The position numbers and the translations under genes are program-made. A stretch of DNA of 64,000 nt from the NCBI GenBank assembly GCA_020403045.1, contig JADBYK010000030.1:1-64000 (forward strand). The letters run 5' to 3'. The notes below the pieces were generated by a model. That model was not told the origin of the DNA. It did not search any database and saw only the letters and a list, made by a program, of their open reading frames with translations. Of the stretch, positions 1 to 8,585 are shown in pieces (the first letter of the stretch is position 1; each line of letters begins with the position of its first letter). The stretch comes from Cytophagales bacterium. GTDB lineage: Bacteria > Bacteroidota > Bacteroidia > Cytophagales > Cyclobacteriaceae.

Positions 1-136
1 AAAACATTGGTTTCCAATGTTTTGTCAAGGTTAAACCCTGACAATGAAAATCACCAACTTGGTTTTCTTACTTGGGGCTAAATCGTTGATTTTCATTCGT
101 CAATTATGCAATAGAATTTCTATTGCATAATCTGGG
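1..136. mobile_element. Right-hand part of a structured MITE-like element (copy 1)
   Basis: Positions 25-138 match 28798-28911 over 114 bases without a mismatch. The last element base is the GGG at 134-136. The shared part holds a long-looped stem (TGACAATGAAAATCA pairing with TGATTTTCATTCGTCA, one bulged C) and a near-terminal hairpin of two 14-base arms around one T (102-130 region). Left of the shared part, 1-23 is a 10-base-arm palindrome (AAAACATTGG, TTT loop, CCAATGTTTT) that has no sequence match in copy 2, where a different palindrome occupies the same place. The left end lies outside the window. The element abuts the 3' end of the S10 peptidase gene, whose stop lies 8 bases away. No open reading frame is present, so it is non-autonomous. 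Confidence 0.8.
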
Positions 137-143
137 TTAAAAA

Positions 144-1610
144 TCAATACTTAGCCGATCCCGTTGGCGTACTCTTCCTAATAAAATCCCTAATGTGTTC
201 ATTAGAGGTCGCTAAATCTTCCGCACGTAAGTACATCATGTGCCCACTCCGGTAGCCTTCAAAGCGCAAGCGGTCTTTCATTTTTCCGCTCGGGTCTAGT
301 TGCCACATAGAATATTTGGCATCGAAGTAGGTCGTAGCTCCATCATAATAACCACTTTGAATCATCACATGCATGTAAGGGTTCTCTGCCATTGCCTGAC
401 GAAGGTTTTCACCTGTCTTATCATTCGAGTTATCCCAAGGACGTACAGGTCCAAACATATTGTATTGCAAATCGGTTTTATACTTAAGAACATCGCGCAA
501 ATAATAGTTGATGGCGGGTGTGAAAGAATGCAACCAAGAAGTTAATTCTGAATTGTAATCAGGCTGCTCACCTGCTTGTTGCCGATCAATTCCTAGATAG
601 CGGGAATCGAGCCGACCAACGGTGAATCCTTTTTCACGCAACAGATCTTTCCAGAAGTATTGAGTTGGCACCGCGAGATTGTGTTGCATTACAGTGCGCT
701 CCGATAATCCTGAGTAACGGGAAACACTAGCGGCTAGTTGTTTTTTCTTAGCTTCTTCTAAAAATCCGCCACGAGATAATGCCGGAATAAATTCGTTGAT
801 AGTAAATGCTTCTGATTCTGCCAGTACATCCATTAGATCTTTTTGTTGAAGGTCGGCAGGCAATGCTTTTTGATACCATGCGGCAGCAGTGTAATAAGGA
901 AGTGACAAGGCATCATTCACAGGGCCATCGCGTTTGATACCTAGTTCGGTTGGCGAAACCAAAATCACGCCATTCAAATACATCCAATGATTGTTCTGTA
1001 AGTCAAGTGCCAGCCCCGAGACGCGCGTTGTACCATAACTTTCTCCAATCAAATATTTTGGAGAAGTCCAGCGACCTTGACGAGAAACGAAATTATCAAC
1101 CCAATCACCGAGGTATTTGATATCGGCATTCACTCCAAAGAAAGTTGTTTTTTCAGCTTTTGGATCAAGAATGCGTGAGAAGCCGGTATTCACAGGATCG
1201 ACATAAACGATATCGGCTACATCTAAGATGGAATGTGGATTGTCATGAATTCCGTAGGGTTGAACAGGAAATCCTTCGGAATCAATATTCAATACTTTCG
1301 GACCGGTGTAGGCAACATGCATCCAGACAGAAGCGGAGCCTGGGCCACCATTAAACGAGATAATGAGTGGACGTCTGCTTTTGTCGGACACGTCACTACG
1401 TTCGTAATAGGTATAAAATAATGAAGCGCTCGGCTTGCCTTCTGCGTTCCATACGGGCTGTGTACCAGCAGTTACTTTGTAGGGAACCACTTTGCCCTTG
1501 ATGGTAACTTGGCCTGTGGAATTGACAGCTGACTCAGCGGGTAGCACACGCTCCTGTGCAAGTGAGCACACATAAACGAAGATGGATAGGGTTGTCAGAA
1601 GACTTTTCAT
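144..1610 (-). CDS. S10 family serine carboxypeptidase-like exported peptidase
   Basis: The 488-residue product starts with a signal peptide (residues 1-19, ending SLAQ) and should act in the periplasm or outside the cell. The S10 alpha/beta-hydrolase landmarks are visible: the oxyanion-hole motif SFNGGPGSAS (85-94), the nucleophile Ser191 in IGESYGT, an Asp at about 423 in SGYYDGATTYFD, and the general base His457 in YRSGHMMY. Length fits bacterial S10 proteins. Family knowledge says these remove C-terminal residues at acidic pH; the natural substrate here is unknown. The ATG at 1608-1610 gives a clean signal peptide. The stop lies right beside the mobile repeat at 1-136, but the C-terminus looks complete. 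Confidence 0.9.
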   Translation of the reverse strand: MKSLLTTLSIFVYVCSLAQERVLPAESAVNSTGQVTIKGKVVPYKVTAGTQPVWNAEGKPSASLFYTYYERSDVSDKSRRPLIISFNGGPGSASVWMHVAYTGPKVLNIDSEGFPVQPYGIHDNPHSILDVADIVYVDPVNTGFSRILDPKAEKTTFFGVNADIKYLGDWVDNFVSRQGRWTSPKYLIGESYGTTRVSGLALDLQNNHWMYLNGVILVSPTELGIKRDGPVNDALSLPYYTAAAWYQKALPADLQQKDLMDVLAESEAFTINEFIPALSRGGFLEEAKKKQLAASVSRYSGLSERTVMQHNLAVPTQYFWKDLLREKGFTVGRLDSRYLGIDRQQAGEQPDYNSELTSWLHSFTPAINYYLRDVLKYKTDLQYNMFGPVRPWDNSNDKTGENLRQAMAENPYMHVMIQSGYYDGATTYFDAKYSMWQLDPSGKMKDRLRFEGYRSGHMMYLRAEDLATSNEHIRDFIRKSTPTGSAKY

Positions 1611-1819
1611 AAGTGATAGTAAAATGGAGAACTGTTAAATTGTGCCGAAATTTAGTTAAAGAAAGAATCGATTATAAAACAGAATTTTGAGTGCGCTATT
1701 GGATAGATAAACGGTGAATTTTAATAACTCTTGACCGAGCGCGCTTCCCAAAAGCAAGTCTTTTTTCATTAACTTAAGATATCTAAATCACATTTTGCCG
1801 CTTCGCCAAAGATAATCCC

Positions 1820-2941
1820 TCAGGCCATAAAATTTCTTATAAACCACCACTTAAAAGCGGAGTCAATTAGTGAGATTTCTTTGCCCATCACATCAATTAC
1901 ATCTTTTTGAAGCAGTGCCTGTATCGATCGTTGAATGGTGGCAGTGGTGCCCAATGAAAAATCCTTTATCGCTTTTTTGGAATGAAGACTTTCAACTCCC
2001 TTGCACACCGCCTTGATGAAATTTAACTGATACGTAGTCAATCCTTCAATGATCTTCTGAAACTGAAGTTCGTTCTGCTCTCCAAGACGTATCAGGGCTT
2101 GTTCCACATCGCTATCTTTTACTTTATGGGAAGAAATATACCATAGAATTTGAAACGCATTTTGGGTATAGTAAGAATGAGATTCCATCGCCCGGCATAC
2201 AAGAGTAACCTGTTCTCCTAAAATAGTCTTTCCGGTTTTTTTAAATTTTGAAATCACAAAAGGTATCCATTCAGCCTCATCAATTTTCTTGAGGTAATGC
2301 ACCGAGCCAAATTTGTAAAAAGGCAAGTCAGATGATTCAAATAACTGGGTCATCAGGTGTCGTTTGCTTCCGTAGAGACAATAATGTACTTTGTCGTGCC
2401 GCTGCCAATAGCTCCGTAATTTTTTTTGAAAGTCAATTGGGTGAGGAAAGTGGTTCACGTTTTGAAATTCATCGATGCACAAAATGATTCGCACATTTTT
2501 CTTTACAGCGATGGTCTGAGAGAGGTTTATAATTTCATCTTCTTTTATTGCCGAGTTTGACTGAAACTTGATGGAGAACTCGGTGTTGGGGTCGGGCTGA
2601 AAAGAGAGGTAAGGCAAAATGCCCTTCAGCCATTTGTTGGCAAACTGAAAAGCCTCATCCATTTTAGAATTAGTTGCCTTGAGTAATGCATGAACATACG
2701 CTTCGTGAAACTCTTCTGGTGTGCGGCATTTGAAAAGATCAATGTAGGCAAAACGGACATTGTCTTTGTGATAACGCCTGGCTGCTTCCTCCACCAGCGA
2801 AGACTTGCCCCAGCGTCTCGGAGAAATTAAAATCGTGTTGGCATTGGTGTTAAATTGATGGTGCATGAACTCAATGTCCTTGCTACGGTTGCAGAAGTCA
2901 GTCTTACCAACGGTTTTGCCAAAAACAAACGGGTTTTCCAT
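1820..2941 (-). CDS. AAA family ATPase (archaeal ATPase_2-like)
   Basis: The 373-residue protein has a P-loop written SPRRWGKSSL (residues 40-49, Lys46), the RRxGK variant typical of the ATPase_2 (PF01637) group, and a Walker B ILCIDEFQN (153-161). The C-terminal third looks like a winged-helix segment (about 290-373). There is no signal peptide or membrane segment, so it is cytoplasmic. Such ATPases are frequent in Bacteroidota and archaea and lack an agreed function; some are linked to mobile or stress-related loci. It lies downstream of mutS on the same strand, but a palindromic array at 2961-2993 separates them, suggesting separate control. Confidence 0.8.
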   Translation of the reverse strand: MENPFVFGKTVGKTDFCNRSKDIEFMHHQFNTNANTILISPRRWGKSSLVEEAARRYHKDNVRFAYIDLFKCRTPEEFHEAYVHALLKATNSKMDEAFQFANKWLKGILPYLSFQPDPNTEFSIKFQSNSAIKEDEIINLSQTIAVKKNVRIILCIDEFQNVNHFPHPIDFQKKLRSYWQRHDKVHYCLYGSKRHLMTQLFESSDLPFYKFGSVHYLKKIDEAEWIPFVISKFKKTGKTILGEQVTLVCRAMESHSYYTQNAFQILWYISSHKVKDSDVEQALIRLGEQNELQFQKIIEGLTTYQLNFIKAVCKGVESLHSKKAIKDFSLGTTATIQRSIQALLQKDVIDVMGKEISLIDSAFKWWFIRNFMA

Positions 2942-2960
2942 ACTGGCATTTTTAAAAGTT

Positions 2961-2993
2961 ACATAAATGTAAGTTACAATTATGTAACTTACA
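2961..2993. promoter_or_regulatory. Operator-like palindrome with a third half-site upstream of the AAA ATPase
   Basis: An 11-base perfect inverted repeat (TGTAAGTTACA, ATTA spacer, TGTAACTTACA) occupies 2968-2993. A further half-site GTTACATAA lies just beside it at about 2958-2966. It sits between the mutS stop (3000) and the ATPase start (2941), in the ATPase 5' region. No T-run follows either arm, so an operator is more likely than a terminator. The binding protein is unknown; autoregulation is an inference. Confidence 0.5.
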
Positions 2994-2999
2994 AACCTG

Positions 3000-5624
3000 T
3001 TACTTTTTTAACAAACTCAACACCTCATTCAACTTCAACAATGCCTCTACAGGACTAATCGTATTAATATCGATTTGAGAAAGCATTTCATGAATAGCTT
3101 TTGACTTTGGATCAATCTCAAACAAACTCATTTGTTGCGTTGCCTTAGGCAACTCATCAAATTTATTTTTTGGTTCGTTTTTGCCTGCCCGTCCGTTAGG
3201 CGGGTGTTTGTCTTTTTCTAAGAAACGCAGAATTTCATTGGCGCGCAGCACCACTTTATTTGGCATGCCTGCAATCTGAGCTACGTGAATACCAAAGCTG
3301 TGTTCGCTACCGCCTTCTTTCAGCTTCCGCATAAAAATGATTTTGTCGCCAATTTCTTTCACGCTCACATTAAAGTTTTTTACCCGCACAAAATCTTCGG
3401 CTAATTGATTGAGCTCGTGATAGTGGGTTGCAAAAAGAGTTTTAGGTTTGAAATCTTTGTGCTGATGCAAGTATTCCACAATCGCCCAGGCAATTGAAAC
3501 GCCATCATAAGTAGAAGTACCTCTACCGATTTCATCCATTAAAATCAAACTGCGATCGCTCAGGTTATTCAAGATGCTGGCCGTCTCAATCATCTCGACC
3601 ATAAAGGTTGATTCCCCACGAGAAAGATTATCGCTCGCTCCTACGCGTGTAAAAATTTTATCTACAATGCCAATGGTGGCTGCTTCAGCAGGAACAAAAC
3701 TTCCCATCTGCGCCATCAAGACGATCAAGGCACCTTGTCGTAACAAAGCTGACTTACCTGCCATGTTGGGGCCGGTGATGATCAGGATTTGTTGCGTTTC
3801 GGTATCGAGATAAATATCATTGGGCACGTAGCTTTCTCCGATGGGTAGTTGTTTTTCAATGACTGGATGGCGACCTGCTTTGATAGCGAGACGCGTGGAG
3901 TCACTGATTTCGGGCTTACTGTATTTATTGGTTTTGGCGGTAATGGCGAATGATAGTAAGCAATCCAGTACGGCAATCACCTTCGCGTTTTGCTGTATTT
4001 GCGAAATGTAATCGGCTGTGTGCTGTACTAACTCCAGAAACAATCGTTGCTCGATTACCGACAGTTTTTCTTCGGCTGTCAGAATTTTTTCTTCATAGAC
4101 TTTCAGTTCTTCGGTGATGTAGCGTTCGGCATTCACCAACGTCTGTTTGCGAATCCAATCGGAAGGCACTTTGTCTTTGTTGGCGTTACTTACCTCTAAA
4201 TAGTAGCCAAAGACTTTGTTGTAGGAAACTTTCAGCGAGTTGATACCCGTACGCTCCACTTCGCGTTTTTGCACTTGCAACAAATAATCTTTGCCTGCGA
4301 AAGCGATCGTGCGCAATTCATCCAATTCCGCATTGACGCCTGTTTTAATGATTCCACCCAGATGCATAAGCATGGGTGCATCGTCTTTTAATTCCTTTTC
4401 AATCTTTTCTAACAAGAACTCGCAACGATGCAATTGATCAGCCAGTTTCACTAATTCTGATTTAGCGGATTTCGAAAGCGAATCTTTGATAGGAAGAATG
4501 GCCTGAAGAGATCGCTTTAATTGGAGCAGCTCACGTGGGTTAATGCGCCCCACGGCTACTTTTGAAATCAGTCGCTCAAGGTCGGCAATTTGATGAAGGT
4601 GCTCGGCTAGTTTTTCGGTTAGGTCCGTTTCAGTGTAGAAGTGCTCAACTACTTTTAGCCGCTCTTCTATTGCCGCTTTTTCTTTTAAGGGCAAGATCAT
4701 CCACTGCCTCAGTTGGCGCGAGCCCATGGGCGTAATGGTTTGATCGAGTATTTGCAAGAGAGGTACCCCCCCTTCGTTGGGCGAATGAATGAGTTCCAGA
4801 TTTCGAATAGTGAATCGATCAAGCCACACGTACTTCTCTTCATCGATGCGCGAGATGCTGGCGATATGATTCGTCTCTTTATGTTCAGTAGCTTCTAAGT
4901 AATGCAAGATGGCTCCCGCAGCAATGATGGCCTCGTTCATTCCATCCACCCCGAAACCCTTCAACGTGTTTGTTTTGAATTGTTGAATCAGTCTTTCATT
5001 TGCAAAGTCATAGGCAAAGACCCACTCATCCAACGCGAATGTAGCGTACGCTTCGGCAAATTGTGACTCGAACTTTTCTCGGTGCGTTTTTGAAAAAATA
5101 ATTTCTGCAGGCCCAAAACTTTGGATGAGTTTGTTGATGTAGATTTCTGTTCCCTGAGCGGTATAGAACTCACCGGTGCTGATATCGAGAAAGGAAATTC
5201 CAAGAGTGTTTTTGCCGACATGAACAGATGCGAGAAAATTATTTCTTCTTTTCTCCAGCACATTGTCGTTAAAAGAAACACCAGGCGTTACCAATTCAGT
5301 GACACCACGCTTTACAATTCCTTTTACAAAACGCGGATCTTCCAATTGATCGCAAATCGCTACGCGATGGCCTGCTCGAACCAACTTAGGTAGGTAGGTA
5401 TCCAAAGCGTGATGTGGAAAGCCTGCAAGTTCAATTTCAGAGGCAGACCCATTCCCTCGTTTGGTCAGGGTGATATCCAGTACTTTACTGGCCTTGATGG
5501 CATCTTCACCAAACGTTTCATAAAAATCACCCACGCGAAAAAGCAATAGCGCACCAGGGTATTTCGCCTTGATGGCTTTGTACTGCTTCATTAAAGGGGT
5601 ATCCATTGCGGCTGCTCCTGCCAT
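3000..5624 (-). CDS. mutS: DNA mismatch repair protein MutS
   Basis: MutS recognises mismatches and small loops in DNA and recruits MutL. From the ATG at 5624 the protein has 874 residues, the usual MutS length. It shows the mismatch-contacting Phe-x-Glu motif in GDFYETF (about residue 34), the ATPase P-loop [13 protein letters not shown] (about 615-627), and the Walker B/signature region [11 protein letters not shown] followed by [17 protein letters not shown] longer reading begins at a TTG at 5633, but a TATCTTTG promoter box overlaps it (5631-5638), so 5624 ([15 protein letters not shown]) is preferred; 5606 is a further option. Near the C-terminus a short palindromic repeat (3184-3204) is read in frame as HPPNGRAGK, in the flexible linker ahead of the beta-clamp-type motif QMSLFEI. 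Confidence 0.95.
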   Translation of the reverse strand: MAGAAAMDTPLMKQYKAIKAKYPGALLLFRVGDFYETFGEDAIKASKVLDITLTKRGNGSASEIELAGFPHHALDTYLPKLVRAGHRVAICDQLEDPRFVKGIVKRGVTELVTPGVSFNDNVLEKRRNNFLASVHVGKNTLGISFLDISTGEFYTAQGTEIYINKLIQSFGPAEIIFSKTHREKFESQFAEAYATFALDEWVFAYDFANERLIQQFKTNTLKGFGVDGMNEAIIAAGAILHYLEATEHKETNHIASISRIDEEKYVWLDRFTIRNLELIHSPNEGGVPLLQILDQTITPMGSRQLRQWMILPLKEKAAIEERLKVVEHFYTETDLTEKLAEHLHQIADLERLISKVAVGRINPRELLQLKRSLQAILPIKDSLSKSAKSELVKLADQLHRCEFLLEKIEKELKDDAPMLMHLGGIIKTGVNAELDELRTIAFAGKDYLLQVQKREVERTGINSLKVSYNKVFGYYLEVSNANKDKVPSDWIRKQTLVNAERYITEELKVYEEKILTAEEKLSVIEQRLFLELVQHTADYISQIQQNAKVIAVLDCLLSFAITAKTNKYSKPEISDSTRLAIKAGRHPVIEKQLPIGESYVPNDIYLDTETQQILIITGPNMAGKSALLRQGALIVLMAQMGSFVPAEAATIGIVDKIFTRVGASDNLSRGESTFMVEMIETASILNNLSDRSLILMDEIGRGTSTYDGVSIAWAIVEYLHQHKDFKPKTLFATHYHELNQLAEDFVRVKNFNVSVKEIGDKIIFMRKLKEGGSEHSFGIHVAQIAGMPNKVVLRANEILRFLEKDKHPPNGRAGKNEPKNKFDELPKATQQMSLFEIDPKSKAIHEMLSQIDINTISPVEALLKLNEVLSLLKK
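3184..3204. repeat. Short GC-rich palindromic repeat embedded in mutS
   Basis: The segment beginning CCTGCCCG and ending TAGGCGGG is an imperfect GC-rich palindrome inside otherwise balanced sequence. It is read in frame as PPNGRAG in the MutS C-terminal linker. It resembles the dispersed short palindromes seen between and within Bacteroidota genes. A related one lies in the S9 peptidase gene at 17634-17654. Confidence 0.5.
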
Positions 5625-5630
5625 ATGGGG

Positions 5631-5638
5631 CAAAGATA
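5631..5638 (-). promoter_or_regulatory. Putative -7 promoter box of mutS
   Basis: On the minus strand these bases read TATCTTTG, an exact match to the Bacteroidota TAnnTTTG consensus. Transcription would start near 5625, which argues against the TTG start at 5633. I could not find a convincing -33 TTG at the usual distance. Confidence 0.45.
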
Positions 5639-5693
5639 GAACGAGGAAGTTAAAAGTAAGAGCCTATGGCTAAATTATGCTGACGCGGCAGGG

Positions 5694-6368
5694 TCATTTT
5701 TTTACAGCAACAATCACCCACATTTTATCTCCTTTTATTTTTTCGCGATCAATAAAATTTTCCATTTTAATGAGAACTTTAAAACCAGCTTTATCCAGAT
5801 CTTGTAGGGCATACTCAATAGCAATTTCATGTTTTTTCATCTGCTCTGTCCGATTTGACTTCTTCCGCTCATCAGCAATCGGTTCGCAAATGAGGAGAAT
5901 TCCATCTTTCACCAACGCTTTCTTTACGTTTTTTAATAACACATCGTAGTTAGTTACTTCATGATATGTATCAAGGATCATCACCGCATCTAATGAATCT
6001 GCTGGCAATCCCAGATTATCCTTTGGAGCGAACACCGGAATGATATTGCTGATAGCCTTTTCTTTTGTCTTTAGTTGCATTAACCCAACCATTGGAATGC
6101 GATTTTCGACTGCATAGACCCGACCAGAGTCTCCCACAATTTTGGATAATTTGTAAGTCATATAACCTTCATGAGAACCGATGTCAGCGACTACACTGTT
6201 CTTTTTTATTTTCAACAACTGGATTAACTCACTCGGTTTTTGCCACTTATCTCTGGCAGCCCATGCGCTTTCAGAATAGATATTCTTCCACGGATCAATG
6301 GTCTGGCTAATTGCGTCTGGCCGATTCACCATAGAAATAAGAATTAATAAAAAATAGACTTTCGCCAT
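5694..6368 (-). CDS. Exported class I SAM-dependent methyltransferase
   Basis: The 224-residue protein has a hydrophobic N-terminus (residues 4-14, then cleavage-like AISQT), followed by a Rossmann methyltransferase fold. Motif I is VVADIGSHEGYMT (59-71), with an acidic motif II in VYAVEN and a motif IV-like region DAVMILDTYHEV. It resembles UbiE-like methyltransferases in the core but carries an apparent signal sequence, which is odd because SAM is cytoplasmic. The leader may be an uncleaved anchor or the start may be wrong; no good internal Met precedes motif I. The substrate cannot be read from the sequence. It lies upstream of mutS on the same strand. Confidence 0.75.
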   Translation of the reverse strand: MAKVYFLLILISMVNRPDAISQTIDPWKNIYSESAWAARDKWQKPSELIQLLKIKKNSVVADIGSHEGYMTYKLSKIVGDSGRVYAVENRIPMVGLMQLKTKEKAISNIIPVFAPKDNLGLPADSLDAVMILDTYHEVTNYDVLLKNVKKALVKDGILLICEPIADERKKSNRTEQMKKHEIAIEYALQDLDKAGFKVLIKMENFIDREKIKGDKMWVIVAVKK

Positions 6369-6532
6369 TGATATCTTTTTTCAAAGATAACCTTTGACTA
6401 GTATGATTTTTGATAATTGCCTTCAGATTATTCTCAATAGCTTTTTAACAATTGATTAAGAGATCATTGGGATTTCGTTAACAGAAGCTCAATTCTCTTT
6501 CTACTACTTTTAGAAAACAATTAAAACTACCT

Positions 6533-7393
6533 ATGAATAAATTATCTCTCTTAATCCTTTGTTTATTTTTCTATACGGCAGCTATCGCGCAGAAACGAGA
6601 AACCAAACTGTTGAATGAAGTATCAATCTCTCAGCTCAAGCAAGAGCCTTATGCAACCTGGTACTCAAAAAACAATGAAGACTACCAGCCTAATGTACAG
6701 ATAGTAGAAGCTCTCAAGAAAACAGATCCCTCGAAATACACGATGAAAATATTTTTCGGCTCATGGTGTGGCGATAGCAAACGCGAACTGCCGAAAATGA
6801 CAAAGGTTTTGGAAAAACTATCATTTCCTCAAAAAAATCTAGCTATAATTGGTGTTGACGATTCCACGGAAGTGTACAAGCAAGCGCCCCAGCGGCAAGA
6901 AGCCGGAATGAATATTTTTCGAGTGCCTACTTTTATTGTTTATGAAAATAGTAAAGAAATAGGCCGCATCGTGGAATTCCCGGCTGAAACCATTGAACGC
7001 GACCTTCTCAAAATATTTTCTGAAAGGGAGTATGTTTCAAATTACTCTGGCTATCCACAAATCATTCAGTGGATGAAAGATGGATTACTTAAGGATGAAA
7101 ACATGAGTGCCCGAGGTCTAGCTATGCAATTGAGAAATCGTATTGCGGGTGAATCTGAACTCAACGCGTGTGGGTACGTATTGCTGGCACAGGGAAATTT
7201 GAAGGAAGCCATCATGGTGCTTAGAATTAATGCCAATCTTTTTCCAGAATCGGCCAATTGCTGGGATAGTTTAGCAGAGGCCTATGCAAAAGATGGGCAG
7301 AAGGACAAAGCTATTCAAGCGTATGAATATGTGTTGGAGTTGGATCCTAAAAGTGAAAATGCGAAAGCTCAACTTTTGAAACTAAAAGGGTAG
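6533..7393 (+). CDS. Thioredoxin-fold protein with C-terminal TPR, exported
   Basis: The 286-residue product has a signal peptide (1-20, ending AIAQ), a thioredoxin-like domain (about 50-165) with an active-site-like FFGSWCGDSKRELP (Cys79), and C-terminal TPR helices (about 190-286, with motifs such as CWDSLAEAYAKDGQKDKAIQAYEYVLELDP). The usual second cysteine of CxxC is replaced (CGDS), so a classic disulfide-exchange role is doubtful. Mono-cysteine or scaffold functions are possible. Location is probably periplasmic. Confidence 0.8.
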   Translation: MNKLSLLILCLFFYTAAIAQKRETKLLNEVSISQLKQEPYATWYSKNNEDYQPNVQIVEALKKTDPSKYTMKIFFGSWCGDSKRELPKMTKVLEKLSFPQKNLAIIGVDDSTEVYKQAPQRQEAGMNIFRVPTFIVYENSKEIGRIVEFPAETIERDLLKIFSEREYVSNYSGYPQIIQWMKDGLLKDENMSARGLAMQLRNRIAGESELNACGYVLLAQGNLKEAIMVLRINANLFPESANCWDSLAEAYAKDGQKDKAIQAYEYVLELDPKSENAKAQLLKLKG

Positions 7394-7403
7394 CTTACTA
7401 TAG

Positions 7404-7437
7404 TTTGAAAGTTCATGGTATATCCTCAGTATATTTG
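7404..7437 (+). promoter_or_regulatory. Putative Bacteroidota-type promoter of the GH130 gene
   Basis: TTTG at 7404-7407 and TATATTTG at 7430-7437 match the -33 TTTG and -7 TAnnTTTG elements with normal spacing. The expected start of transcription is within a few bases of the ATG at 7443, so the message would have a very short leader. Confidence 0.5.
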
Positions 7438-7442
7438 CATCT

Positions 7443-8561
7443 ATGAACTTTCACTATTTTACCAAGCTACTTCTATGTGGCGGTGTTGTTGGAATACTCT
7501 TTCTCTTCGCATGCTCACTGCAAAAGGGAAATCAGGCAAAAGAAATCAACGATACATCGTGGGCCATTCTGCCATTTATAAAAGTAGATAGCCTGAATCC
7601 TATCCTGGCTGCCGGAGACGGAAAGTTTTTTTGTCCTATTTTAAAGAAGGAAGTTAGCTGGGAAGAAAAAGATGTTTTTAATCCGGCCGCAGTAGTTCGC
7701 AACGATTCTGTTTTTCTGATTTATCGGGCGGAAGATAATATCGGAAAATATGCAGGCACATCGCGATTAGGATTAGCGGTAAGTACGGATGGGTTGCACT
7801 TCAGTCGTAAGAAGCAACCGATTTTGTTTCCCGCAGAGGATGAATTGAAAAGATATGAATGGGAAGGCGGCATTGAAGATCCACGCATTGTGGAAAGAGA
7901 AGATGGAACCTACATCATGACCTATACCGCTTATGATGGGGAAATCGCACGGTTAAGTATTGCTTCTTCGACTAATTTGGTAAAGTGGATAAAACATGGG
8001 CTGGTATTGCAAGGGAAACACATAGACTCGTGGAGTAAGTCGGGGGCTATTGTAGCCAGGCAACTGGGAGAAAAAATTGTGGCAACAAAGATCAATGGAA
8101 AATACTGGATGTATTTTGGCGATACGGATTTGTTTCTGGCCACGTCCGATGATTTAATTCATTGGCAACCTTTGGAAGAAAACAACAAAATCAAATCAGT
8201 ACTTCAATCACGCAAAGGCTACTTTGACAGTCGATTGGTAGAGAGCGGTCCCTATGCGTTGCTAACTAAAAAAGGAATCGTGTTGATTTACAATGGCATG
8301 AACCTGGACGAAGGTGGAGATCCTACTATTGCGAAGGGTGCTTACTGTGCAGGTCAGGCCTTGTTTGATGCGAACGACCCATCTAAACTTATCGACCGAC
8401 TGGAGAAAACTTTTCTGCGTCCTGATAAGTCCTTTGAAATTACCGGACAGATCAATCAGGTTTGTTTTGTGGAGGGGCTAGTCTCCTTTCACGGGAAATG
8501 GTTTTTGTATTTTGGCACGGCTGATTCTAAGATTGCGGTGGCTGTTTCCACTTCTTTATAA
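7443..8561 (+). CDS. GH130-family glycosidase/phosphorylase lipoprotein
   Basis: The 372-residue protein has a lipoprotein signal (LFLFAC, Cys24), then a five-bladed propeller sequence of the GH130 type. The family signature EGGIEDPRIV (141-150, catalytic Asp147) is clear, with NPAAVVRNDSVFLIYRAED upstream and a second acidic cluster in KGYFDSRLVESGP. GH130 enzymes phosphorolyse or hydrolyse beta-mannosidic bonds. Membership does not decide between phosphorylase and hydrolase here. The lipid anchor places it in the envelope, which fits hydrolysis of external beta-mannosides better than phosphorolysis. No other polysaccharide-utilisation genes are adjacent. Confidence 0.85.
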   Translation: MNFHYFTKLLLCGGVVGILFLFACSLQKGNQAKEINDTSWAILPFIKVDSLNPILAAGDGKFFCPILKKEVSWEEKDVFNPAAVVRNDSVFLIYRAEDNIGKYAGTSRLGLAVSTDGLHFSRKKQPILFPAEDELKRYEWEGGIEDPRIVEREDGTYIMTYTAYDGEIARLSIASSTNLVKWIKHGLVLQGKHIDSWSKSGAIVARQLGEKIVATKINGKYWMYFGDTDLFLATSDDLIHWQPLEENNKIKSVLQSRKGYFDSRLVESGPYALLTKKGIVLIYNGMNLDEGGDPTIAKGAYCAGQALFDANDPSKLIDRLEKTFLRPDKSFEITGQINQVCFVEGLVSFHGKWFLYFGTADSKIAVAVSTSL

Positions 8562-8585
8562 CTTGATTAAAATTTCCGGCAAAAA

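Noticed and set aside
1796..1838. Alternative frame at the end of the AAA ATPase (YGLRDYLWRSGKM)
   Set aside because: Reads plausibly and could mean a late frameshift, but the IRNFMA ending is also acceptable and there is nothing to decide between them.
5121..5393. Plus-strand ORF opposite mutS, and similar antisense readings opposite large genes
   Set aside because: These are shadows of strongly coding genes, without domains or start signals.
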